Below, piece after piece: positions 26,022-33,536 of a DNA stretch of 64,000 bases. Each line of letters starts with the position of its first letter. Within the stretch, counting starts at the first letter, position 1. The notes beneath the pieces are model-generated. The model saw only the letters and a list, made by a program, of their open reading frames with translations. It did no database searches and was not told the DNA's origin. The position numbers were made by a program, and so were the translations under genes. The stretch comes from CAYRUD01 sp964427425 (GTDB lineage Bacteria > Chlamydiota > Chlamydiia > Chlamydiales > FEN-1388): positions 89,657 through 153,656 of the forward strand of contig CAYRUD010000002.1 of the NCBI GenBank assembly GCA_964427425.1, written 5' to 3'.

Positions 26022-26888
26022 ATGAAACTACCTCGCCTTCTACTCGTTCTTTTGCTCCTATTAGGAAGCCATCTGTTCTGCACAGAAGATAGCGCAAAAA
26101 AGACTGTCCTCATAGCGATTCTCGCAAAGGATAAAGCGCATATCCTGCCACACTACCTGCAGTGCATCGAGAGGCTAGACTACGACAAGAAGCTGATAAC
26201 GATCTACATCAATACAAACAACAACTCTGACAACACAAAAGAAGTCCTCCAAAATTGGATGGAAAGTCGCAAGAGCCAATATAAAGCGATACACTTTGAA
26301 AATCGAGAGTATGAATCCCTCCCCAACACGCGTCCTCACGAGTGGATTAATGAGCGCTTTAAGGTGCTTGGAGCGATTCGCAATAAAAGCATGAAGAAAG
26401 CCAAGGAATGCGATTGCGATTACTATTTTGTCGTCGACTGCGACAACTTCATCACCCCTCAAACTCTATCAACTCTTATTAAAGAAGATAAGCCCATCAT
26501 CGCGCCGATGCTTAAGCCAATTCCAGAAGAAGGCGATTTTTACAGTAATTTTTTCTGTGACGTGAATGAATATGGTTACTACAAACCGCACCCTGACTAC
26601 TACGACATATTCTTACGAAAAAAAATCGGCACATTTAAAGCGCCTGTCGTCCACTGTACCTATCTCATTAAAAGCGAATACATTGATAAGCTCACCTATG
26701 TCGATGGAAGCGATGACTATGAATTTGTGATCTTTTCAAAAAGCGCAAGAGAGAACAATGTCGATCAGTACATCTGCAATAAAGAGGACTTCGGCACACT
26801 CATCCACCTAAAAGATGACTTTACGCTAGAAGATGAAATCAAAGAGCTTCAAGCGAAGTATCCATCTATCCTTCAAGCCGCGAAATAA
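26022..26888 (+). CDS. collagen beta-galactosyltransferase (GLT25D/COLGALT)-like glycosyltransferase
   Basis: 288-residue glycosyltransferase with a signal peptide (about residues 1-19). The body matches the eukaryotic procollagen hydroxylysine galactosyltransferase domain stretch by stretch: 'TVLIAILAKDKAHILPHYL' near residue 28, 'CIERLDYDKK' near 48, 'NNNSDNTKEVLQNW' near 66, DCDNF (DxD metal/UDP-sugar site) near 139, 'IIAPML' near 164, 'YSNFFCDVN', 'YGYYKPHPDYY' and 'APVVHCTYLI'. Related genes occur in animals, giant viruses and a few bacteria. The acceptor in this bacterium is unknown; the signal peptide points to a site outside the cytoplasm. No clear ribosome site precedes the ATG. Confidence 0.85.
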   Translation: MKLPRLLLVLLLLLGSHLFCTEDSAKKTVLIAILAKDKAHILPHYLQCIERLDYDKKLITIYINTNNNSDNTKEVLQNWMESRKSQYKAIHFENREYESLPNTRPHEWINERFKVLGAIRNKSMKKAKECDCDYYFVVDCDNFITPQTLSTLIKEDKPIIAPMLKPIPEEGDFYSNFFCDVNEYGYYKPHPDYYDIFLRKKIGTFKAPVVHCTYLIKSEYIDKLTYVDGSDDYEFVIFSKSARENNVDQYICNKEDFGTLIHLKDDFTLEDEIKELQAKYPSILQAAK

Positions 26889-26907
26889 GCTAATCGCTCG
26901 ATTAAAT

Positions 26908-26936
26908 AAAGGACATCTATTCAAGATGTCCTTTTT
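26908..26936. terminator. bidirectional intrinsic terminator
   Basis: Perfect 11-bp arms (26908-26918 with 26924-26934), five-base loop, followed by TTTTT on the plus strand and TTTA on the minus strand. It separates the convergent glycosyltransferase and BTB genes. A similar hairpin follows the second BTB gene. Confidence 0.85.
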
Positions 26937-26954
26937 CTCTCTTCAAAGGAACCA

Positions 26955-28292
26955 TCAATCATTAGGCTTAAAGCTCACACTCTTCCCAGATTGCCTAGCT
27001 ATAGATTTCCTTTCCTCAAAAGCTATAAGCATATCAGTAAATTGCTTTAATAGAGCTTTCGATGATGCATTTTCAGGCATATCTATACATTCTTTTTCAA
27101 ACTGGAAAGCCTTTTGCCCAACCAGATCTACTGAGTTCTCATCGATTTTTTCCTGAATCGCTTTACAGAGCTCTACTATAAGCTCGTTTTCGTCATCGTC
27201 ATCATAAAGGATATACCTTGCTTGATCTAAGAGCTCGATAAGCTCATCAACACTCTTATGCGCCGCCAGATCCTCAGCTGAGAATAACTTATCACTGTAG
27301 TTTATCTCGAAGAGTTCAAGAGGCTCTTTGAGTAATGAATCCTTAACTTCATACGCATACTTTAAGATAGACCAAAAAGTCTTCTTGGATAACTTATGGA
27401 TCAGCGCCTCAGAACAGGCTTCCATACAAGGCATCTTGAGATCATCGATAAGCGTCATATGAGCCAATGACCCCAATGTTATAATATCTTCAACTTTGAG
27501 ATCTTTTAGGTCTCCTACAACTCTAGTATAGACAAATGTAAGAAACTTCTCAAAAACATGGGATGGAACAAGAAAACCTACATCGAGAGATACTTCTTTA
27601 GTAGCCTGCAATTCAGCATTCTCTTTAAAACCAGGTGAGAAAAGTCCTTCAAAAAATGGTGATGAGCTACTTAGTATACAACGATGAATATTGAAATGCT
27701 CTCCATCGACAATGATTGTAGCGTCTGTGAATTTATTCTCATTTCGTGAAGCATTAAATCGAGTGCCGAATTCATCGGGCGAAGTTCGTTTATTCTCTAA
27801 GACGAATTTTGGATATAGAATCGGATTGCTCAACTTCCAACTGTATTTTATGCCATGAAAATCAGGATTCTCTATCTCAGCCCGAAGATGATTCCAATTC
27901 TTCTGAATAAATGAGAGTGTTGGATTATTCAATGCCTGGTCTAAAATTGATCCTTTATGTCCTAAAGATGCTTTTATCCCCAAAAGCGCGAGCACTTTTC
28001 TTTGAATCGCTGCGTCAGCAAGAAATTTTCGCGTAAACTCGTAATTCTCACGATTAGCTACACTATAATTACTGCTTTTAAGAGACTCTTTCTGGTTAAT
28101 ATCATAATAAAAAAGACTATCTTCTTTTTGAACAGCTTCGTCGATTATCGGCAGGATTTCATCAATGATTAGATTTGAAAGATCACCCATGTCGTTTTCA
28201 TCCATTCCATTTTCAGGAACTTCTCTACATAATTCGACATACGTATCCATGGAAATATTCTCATAAGCTCTAATCAACGGGCTTGTATTCAT
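26955..28292 (-). CDS. BTB/POZ-domain protein 1
   Basis: 445-residue protein. Residues about 1-170 are a helical region without a family I recognise. A BTB/POZ domain spans about 180-298: 'FTDATIIVDGEHFNIHRCILSSSSPFFEGLF' is the classic 'F-x-D-V-x-h-x-V-x-x-x-x-F-x-x-H-K-x-h-L-x-x-x-S-x-x-F-x-x-h-F' pattern, closed by 'FLTFVYTRVVGDL' and the helical end. A BACK-like helical stretch follows (about 300-345). BTB proteins are mostly eukaryotic and recruit substrates to Cullin-3 ubiquitin ligases. In amoeba-associated chlamydiae, BTB proteins are an expanded family and candidate effectors. Paralogue of the gene at 28486-29817. Confidence 0.9.
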   Translation of the reverse strand: MNTSPLIRAYENISMDTYVELCREVPENGMDENDMGDLSNLIIDEILPIIDEAVQKEDSLFYYDINQKESLKSSNYSVANRENYEFTRKFLADAAIQRKVLALLGIKASLGHKGSILDQALNNPTLSFIQKNWNHLRAEIENPDFHGIKYSWKLSNPILYPKFVLENKRTSPDEFGTRFNASRNENKFTDATIIVDGEHFNIHRCILSSSSPFFEGLFSPGFKENAELQATKEVSLDVGFLVPSHVFEKFLTFVYTRVVGDLKDLKVEDIITLGSLAHMTLIDDLKMPCMEACSEALIHKLSKKTFWSILKYAYEVKDSLLKEPLELFEINYSDKLFSAEDLAAHKSVDELIELLDQARYILYDDDDENELIVELCKAIQEKIDENSVDLVGQKAFQFEKECIDMPENASSKALLKQFTDMLIAFEERKSIARQSGKSVSFKPND

Positions 28293-28401
28293 AGAAACAA
28301 CAAAAGAAAATAGGTTTATAACTAATTTTTTTAATTAACAAAACTATAATCTCATTAAAATGAGTTAAAAAGAAACAAATTATGGTCTTATGAAAAAGAA
28401 A

Positions 28402-28431
28402 TAGCGGAGAGGGAAAAATCCGAACCTCCGG
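28402..28431 (-). other. degenerate 3' fragment of a tRNA (possible attachment-site relic)
   Basis: Shares AAATAGCGG and CGAACCTCCGG with the 3' half of the initiator tRNA at 29944, in the same orientation, with a three-base insertion between the two runs. It lacks the rest of the tRNA. It sits on the far side of the BTB gene that lies directly 3' of the intact tRNA. Confidence 0.6.
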
Positions 28432-28436
28432 TAAAT

Positions 28437-28465
28437 AAGGGATATCTCTTCAAGATGTCCTTTTT
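28437..28465 (-). terminator. imperfect hairpin after the second BTB gene
   Basis: AAGGGATATCT and AGATGTCCTT form an imperfect stem near 28437-28462, with TTTTT on the plus strand. It is similar in sequence to the hairpin that follows the first BTB gene, so it was probably copied together with the gene. It may end the leftward transcript; the T run is on the other strand. Confidence 0.45.
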
Positions 28466-28485
28466 AATACACCTCAAAGCGCATA

Positions 28486-29817
28486 TCAATTATCGGGCTT
28501 AAGATCACCCTTAGATTCACTTTGCACTGTAGAAGATCTCTTAAGTTCAAATTTTTTAATAATTTCCTTAAGATCGTCTAACACGGCTGAATAAGCGTCG
28601 GACGATTCACGCTCTAACCGCACAATCTTGTTACGCACCAGTTCAGCAGAATCATCATCTATCAGTTGCTGGATTGCTCTACAGAGAGTTTCAAAAAGTT
28701 CATTGGAGTCATCTTCAGGATTAAGCAAATATATAGCCCAATCTATCAATTGAATAAGCTCCTCAATACTCTTATGAGCTACTAATCCTTCTTTAGAATA
28801 CAATGAATCGCTATAATTGCCCTCGATGATCTCAAGAGGTTTCCTCAAGAATGCGTCATTGACTTTAAACGCATACTCAAAGATAGGCCAAAATGTCTTC
28901 TTAGATAATCTTTCGAACAACGCTTTAGAACAGGCTTCCAAACAACTAGACTTAAGATCATCGATAAGAGTCATATGAGCCAATGAACCCAATGCGATGA
29001 CATCGTCTACAGAGAAGGCTTTTAAATCACCTACAACCCCTGTATAAATAAACGCGAGAAATTTTTCGAAGACTTGTGAAGGAACACAAAAACCGACATC
29101 AAGAGTTACTTCGTTTCCCCTCTTTAATTGTACCTTCTCTTTGAAGTCCGCTGAAAAAAGACTGTCAAAAAAAGGAGACGAACTACTCAGCATACAACGG
29201 TGAACATTAAAGCGCTCATTATCGACAATGATTGTAGCGTCTGTAAACTTGTTCTCAACTCGAAGATCATTAAAGCGATTTCCAAACTCACTTGGAGTAG
29301 CTTGCTCATTTTTAAAATTGAACTGAGGGAAGAGATTGCGATTGTTTACCTTCCAATGAAATTTTACGCCACAAAAGTCTTTGTTTTGGAATTCTTGTCG
29401 AATACGATCCCAATTATCTCTTATAAACGAGCAAGAAGGATTGCTCAACGCCTGGGTTAGAATCGATGTTTTATCACCTAATGACACCTTTATCCCTAAG
29501 ATCTCATACACTTTCTTTTGTATTGCGACATCTACAAAGAATTTACGCACGCACTCATAATTCTCTTCATTCGCTTCATTTACATTCGATTCTTTAAGGT
29601 ATCCATAATTATCATCATAGAAATACAGTTTATCATCTTCTTTCACTGCATCTTCTATTCCTGGCGAAATTGTATCGTCATCTATTTCTTTAAGATCATC
29701 ATAATGAACCTGTATTTCTTGATCAGTCATACGGTTTCCAGAAACTTCTCTACAAATCTCTTTGTATTTATCAAATGAAATACTATCAAACACACTAAAC
29801 GGCCCGTTATTAATCAT
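28486..29817 (-). CDS. BTB/POZ-domain protein 2
   Basis: 443-residue paralogue of the adjacent BTB protein with the same layout: helical N-terminal about 170 residues, BTB domain from 'KFTDATIIVDNERFNVHRCM' near residue 185 to about 300, then a BACK-like helical C-terminus. Divergence is spread across the whole protein, so the duplication is not recent. I start at the ATG at 29817, which has AGGTGG just upstream; a TTG at 29841 is unlikely. No signal peptide. Probable function in the host cell is inferred from the domain. Confidence 0.88.
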   Translation of the reverse strand: MINNGPFSVFDSISFDKYKEICREVSGNRMTDQEIQVHYDDLKEIDDDTISPGIEDAVKEDDKLYFYDDNYGYLKESNVNEANEENYECVRKFFVDVAIQKKVYEILGIKVSLGDKTSILTQALSNPSCSFIRDNWDRIRQEFQNKDFCGVKFHWKVNNRNLFPQFNFKNEQATPSEFGNRFNDLRVENKFTDATIIVDNERFNVHRCMLSSSSPFFDSLFSADFKEKVQLKRGNEVTLDVGFCVPSQVFEKFLAFIYTGVVGDLKAFSVDDVIALGSLAHMTLIDDLKSSCLEACSKALFERLSKKTFWPIFEYAFKVNDAFLRKPLEIIEGNYSDSLYSKEGLVAHKSIEELIQLIDWAIYLLNPEDDSNELFETLCRAIQQLIDDDSAELVRNKIVRLERESSDAYSAVLDDLKEIIKKFELKRSSTVQSESKGDLKPDN

Positions 29818-29943
29818 ACAACCACCTAATTCAACGATCAATTAACTCGTTTATTATCTCGTTACGACTAATGTAACGCAAATAAAATAGATAATTGAGT
29901 CAACCGCAAGGAAGTAAAGAGAATGAGAGAGTAATGAAAAAAA

Positions 29944-30016
29944 TAGCGGGGGAAGGATTCGAACCTCCGGCCTTTGGGTTATGAGCCCAACGAGCTAACC
30001 CCTGCTCCACCCCGCG
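29944..30016 (-). tRNA. initiator tRNA-fMet (CAT), copy 1
   Basis: 73-nt cloverleaf. Anticodon loop CTCATAA (anticodon CAT). Initiator hallmarks: C1 does not pair with position 72 (C-T), and the anticodon stem has three consecutive G-C pairs (GGG/CCC). No CCA is encoded. Identical to the copy at 30205-30277. Confidence 0.95.
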
Positions 30017-30089
30017 ACAAAAAGAAATGTAAGACGTTCTTTGCTTAGTAAAGTGCAACTTTGAAAGCATTAAACAAATGAGACATGAA

Positions 30090-30162
30090 TAGCGGCAGTC
30101 GGACTCGAACCAACGACACACGGATTATGATTCCGTTGCTCTACCACCTGAGCTATACCGCC
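30090..30162 (-). tRNA. tRNA-Met (CAT), elongator (or Ile-CAT)
   Basis: 73-nt cloverleaf GGCGGTATAGCTCAG... with anticodon loop ATCATAA (anticodon CAT). It lacks the initiator features, so it is the elongator Met tRNA or the lysidine-modified Ile tRNA; these cannot be told apart with confidence by eye. It lies between the two initiator copies on the same strand. Confidence 0.9.
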
Positions 30163-30204
30163 ATAAATCAAGAATAGAAGAACTAGGCTGATGCCTTAAA
30201 AAAA

Positions 30205-30277
30205 TAGCGGGGGAAGGATTCGAACCTCCGGCCTTTGGGTTATGAGCCCAACGAGCTAACCCCTGCTCCACCCCGCG
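30205..30277 (-). tRNA. initiator tRNA-fMet (CAT), copy 2
   Basis: Same 73-nt sequence as the copy at 29944. First gene of the three-tRNA array, directly downstream of a consensus-like promoter at 30301-30329. Confidence 0.95.
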
Positions 30278-30300
30278 TCAGGATTAATCAGGTTGCGACT

Positions 30301-30329
30301 ATTATACTATGTGAGACTATTTACCTCAA
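30301..30329 (-). promoter_or_regulatory. promoter of the tRNA array
   Basis: On the minus strand, TTGAGG, exactly 17 bases, then TATAAT, which is the full consensus -10. It is placed so that transcription would start about 15 bases before the first tRNA. Confidence 0.8.
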
Positions 30330-30442
30330 CGCCTTTTTAAAATGAATCTTCTCATACAGCGATAACTAACTTACAAGGAGTCTTTTATACCAAGTTCAAG
30401 ATCACTCTCCCCTAAGACCCTGTATGAGGATCTTAGATAATT

Positions 30443-31777
30443 TTACGCTTGGACTTGTTTCATGTTCTCATGAATAGCATCAATTGTTCGCTTTGTAGCC
30501 CCCTTACAATCGGTTGCCCATTGAAGCGCTTTTTGAGCCATCTGAGATCGGACATGACCATGTGTAGAGAGTCGATATAAACTCTTAGCAAGGTGATGAG
30601 CTGTCTTATGACGAATAACTGCGTGATGATGTGCTGCAGAATCAAAGAGCCATTGCTGCGAATGCATATATGGACCGACAAGCACAGGTGAGCCGACAGC
30701 CGCAGGCTCTAAAATGTTATGACCGCCTACATGGGAGACAAAGCTGCCACAGACTACTGATAGCGATGCAATTTGATAAAGCGACGTTAAAATACCCATC
30801 GCATCGACAATAAGGATATCCCAGTCTTTCTCAGCGCCTTTATTTTGCAATTCGCTAAAAAGAACAACCTTCTTTGTCGGAAAATCCGACTGAAGCATTT
30901 GAAAGACTTCTTGGAACCTATGTGGATGCCTTGGAACAACAGCTATTTTCAAAGGGGGCACTAAAAAGTACTCAAGCTCTTTTATAATAAGCTTTTCTTC
31001 GGGGTTATGCGTAGATCCTAAAACAATTAAGATATCGCTTGAGTTGACACACATCTTTCTTCGGAGATCATCTTTTTCTGATTCAAGCAGCATTTTAATG
31101 TTAACATCGGCCTTCATGTTTCCAGTGACAACAAGCTTCGAATCAGAAACTCCTAAAGCTTTATAACGATCGCGAAATTGGGTTGTCTGCAAACAAAAGA
31201 GATCAACCATGCTAAAAATCCATCGAGCAGGATATGACAGATACTGATATCTCTTATATGATCTTGTCGAGAGCTTTCCATTAGCGACAATAATTGAAGC
31301 ACCCCTCTTCTTCGCTTCAGTAAGGAAGCATGGCCACATATCCCCTTCCGAATGAATAACAGAAGTAATATAAGGGACATCTTGCATAAGCCTTCTGACT
31401 GAGAAGAAAAAGTCGTACGGGAGAAATACATGAGCTTCAGCAAAAGGAAGAAGCTTCAGCCCTGCTTCCAGGCCTGTCTGGGTTGCATGCGATGTGATAA
31501 ATACTGCGTCTGGATAGAGATCTTTCAGCTCTTTTACTAAGGGAGCTACAGCGACAGTCTCGCCAAAAGAGACCGCATGAATCCAAAAGACCTTCTCTTT
31601 TCCAGTTACCATTTTTTTGAGGGAAATCGGTTTAGGAAAAAACCGCTTCCAGATCAATGAAACATTTTTCTTTTTCCTCATCTCTAGGAGGAGTTTAGGC
31701 AAATAGAGAACAAAAAGAATTGTATACACAATTTGATAGAGGAAAAGAAAAAAATAATGAAACAAAGGAGGACGCAT
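30443..31777 (-). CDS. waaA: Kdo transferase
   Basis: 444-residue 3-deoxy-D-manno-octulosonic acid transferase, which adds Kdo to lipid A precursor at the inner membrane. N-terminal membrane anchor (about residues 6-28). 'WIHAVSFGETVAVAPLVKEL' near residue 69 contains the catalytic Glu, and 'VFITSHATQTG' follows. The C-terminal domain has 'VVPRHPHRFQEV' near residue 275 and 'LEPAAVGSPVLVGPY' near 375, both typical. The chlamydial enzyme is multifunctional in Chlamydiaceae; the number of Kdo added here cannot be told. The start is ATG 31777, chosen because it places the anchor at the N-terminus; the frame is open 17 codons longer. Confidence 0.93.
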   Translation of the reverse strand: MRPPLFHYFFLFLYQIVYTILFVLYLPKLLLEMRKKKNVSLIWKRFFPKPISLKKMVTGKEKVFWIHAVSFGETVAVAPLVKELKDLYPDAVFITSHATQTGLEAGLKLLPFAEAHVFLPYDFFFSVRRLMQDVPYITSVIHSEGDMWPCFLTEAKKRGASIIVANGKLSTRSYKRYQYLSYPARWIFSMVDLFCLQTTQFRDRYKALGVSDSKLVVTGNMKADVNIKMLLESEKDDLRRKMCVNSSDILIVLGSTHNPEEKLIIKELEYFLVPPLKIAVVPRHPHRFQEVFQMLQSDFPTKKVVLFSELQNKGAEKDWDILIVDAMGILTSLYQIASLSVVCGSFVSHVGGHNILEPAAVGSPVLVGPYMHSQQWLFDSAAHHHAVIRHKTAHHLAKSLYRLSTHGHVRSQMAQKALQWATDCKGATKRTIDAIHENMKQVQA

Positions 31778-31893
31778 GCAACAACCACTTAAGGTATTAT
31801 ATTTTAATAAACGATTTGATGCATACAATGCTGCCAGCTCTTCTGTTTCAAGAGAAGAGTTTTTCTATCATAAGGATTACTTTCGTATGTCGT

Positions 31894-33111
31894 TCACTCT
31901 AAACGAGATAACGACCCCTCAGACATGTAAGCAATCTTGCCATCAATAAATGAAGCTTCTACCTGGTATGCTTCACCCACTTTTTTCCATGCGACAAGGT
32001 CCGCAACATATTCTTCACGAAGAGATCCCATCTTATCTTGAAGCCCAAGGACACAAGAAGCTCGATACGCTGTCTCATATACTAATTCTATGAATGAGAT
32101 ATCTAATATTGATGCAGCAATATGAATTTGTTCATGAAGCGGTAATATTGACCCACTTAAGATCGACCTCGTTTTTTCATCAACCGCCATGGACCCATCA
32201 GAACTTTTAGTAATAATAGTATTGCCAAAGGGACAGGTTATTGAAGATGAGAAGAGAAGAGGCGATGCATCTGAGACAAAGATCATTCCATCAGGAAAAG
32301 AGCGTCTTGCTATTCGAAGCGCTTCAGAAGAGAGGTGGCGTCCGTCAGAGATTACAGTGTAGAAGGGAAATTCATGTCTACCTAAGACAGCCGCAATAAT
32401 AGAAGTAGAATCTCGGTGATGAAATGAAGGTTGCGCATTAAAAAGATGAGTTATAAGCCTAACTCCCCTCTTTTTAAGATACGAACTTACCTCTTGAGAT
32501 AACTTAACAGCAGAATGGCCTATGCTTATTGGGATATGAAATTCAGAGGCTAGCTGTAAGCACATATCAGCCTCCTTTATTTCCGGAGCGAGCGTAACAA
32601 GAGCTACATCTCCTCGTAAAAAGATATTTCTCCAAATATGCTCGTCAAAAACTTCAGACTCAAGAGCTGTTTTTGAGTGTATTCCGCTAAGTGCCGGATT
32701 TAAAAAAGGACCTTCAAGATGCCACCCTAAAGGTTTACACAACCCTTCATGTGACTTTAAAACATCACACTTACTAAATACCCGCTCATACCAAGAAGAC
32801 TCTCTAGTAATAATGGTCGGAAGAAAGCTAGTGACACCGCGAGATGGAAGAAAGCGCGACACTTCTGAGACAAGCGTCTTATCTGAGACAAACTCTCTTC
32901 CAAAAGCGCCATTCATCTGAAGGTCAATGAGGCCTGGAGAAACATAAAGCGATGACCCTCGGAACCTCTTTACCGGCCTATCAAATGACATCGAATGCAC
33001 TTTCTCTAGATTATGACCAATCGAAGAAATTACGCCTTTATCGCCATCGAGCAGGATATCAACAACACCTCGACCATGTACATAGACGTCTTTGATAAGG
33101 ATATAGCACAT
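31894..33111 (-). CDS. nagA: N-acetylglucosamine-6-phosphate deacetylase
   Basis: 405-residue amidohydrolase that converts GlcNAc-6-P to GlcN-6-P, for amino-sugar recycling or catabolism. Key sites: 'GLIDLQMNGAFG' near residue 61 (family opening), 'HLEGPFLNPALSG' near 129 (metal ligand Glu), 'ISIGHSAV' near 195 and 'ITHLFNAQPSFHHRD' near 217 (His ligands), 'VISDGRHLS' near 250 and catalytic Asp in 'FVSDASPLL' near 276. Lies about 115 bases upstream of waaA on the same strand, so the two may share a transcript. Confidence 0.9.
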   Translation of the reverse strand: MCYILIKDVYVHGRGVVDILLDGDKGVISSIGHNLEKVHSMSFDRPVKRFRGSSLYVSPGLIDLQMNGAFGREFVSDKTLVSEVSRFLPSRGVTSFLPTIITRESSWYERVFSKCDVLKSHEGLCKPLGWHLEGPFLNPALSGIHSKTALESEVFDEHIWRNIFLRGDVALVTLAPEIKEADMCLQLASEFHIPISIGHSAVKLSQEVSSYLKKRGVRLITHLFNAQPSFHHRDSTSIIAAVLGRHEFPFYTVISDGRHLSSEALRIARRSFPDGMIFVSDASPLLFSSSITCPFGNTIITKSSDGSMAVDEKTRSILSGSILPLHEQIHIAASILDISFIELVYETAYRASCVLGLQDKMGSLREEYVADLVAWKKVGEAYQVEASFIDGKIAYMSEGSLSRLE

Positions 33112-33252
33112 CAGAACACGCCCATAATTTTTTAGCTGGACTTCTATTCAAATCAGTAAAAGTTGTAGTCTTACTTCAATTCTTCATTGTCTGCATCTTG
33201 AAACGTATGATAGGGTACAAATTCAAACTTTAAAAAAACTACTTCTTCGCAC

Positions 33253-33474
33253 ATGTCTATACTCGATACTATCTCAACATTCTTCTCTTCTTCAGTTGGA
33301 GCCTCACTCCTTCTTGCAACTCTTTTGGGAGCCATAGCAGCCATCCTTATGTCACTTGGCTGGATTATCGGTGGGGAGAGTAAGACTCTTCGAAAGCAGT
33401 GCGACAAAGCGCCCGATGGAAACACTACGTGCTGCATGGGAAAGTCTGCCTCATGCAAAGAGAAAAAAGAATAA
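33253..33474 (+). CDS. small Cys-containing membrane protein, NqrM-like (putative)
   Basis: 73-residue protein with one hydrophobic segment (about residues 14-40) and then a cysteine-bearing tail ('KQC', 'TTCCMGKSASC'). This layout (one helix, then 'LMSLGWIIGG', then Cys) resembles NqrM/DUF539, the small membrane protein needed to mature Na+-translocating NADH:quinone reductase. Chlamydiae use that complex. The exact GSCGG signature is not present, so the assignment is tentative. No clear ribosome site. It lies just before the mqnE-mqnA-menG run, which makes menaquinone, the substrate of that reductase. Confidence 0.55.
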   Translation: MSILDTISTFFSSSVGASLLLATLLGAIAAILMSLGWIIGGESKTLRKQCDKAPDGNTTCCMGKSASCKEKKE

Positions 33475-33536
33475 AGAAGCGACAGTTCTTATATCCTCAA
33501 TCTTAAAGCAGATAGAGAGTCGATTGGAGCGCTCAT

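Noticed and set aside
33171..33458. 95-codon minus-strand frame opposite the NqrM-like gene
   Set aside because: The plus-strand frame has a clear membrane segment and a cysteine motif. The minus-strand product has no such pattern and would be a convergent shadow.
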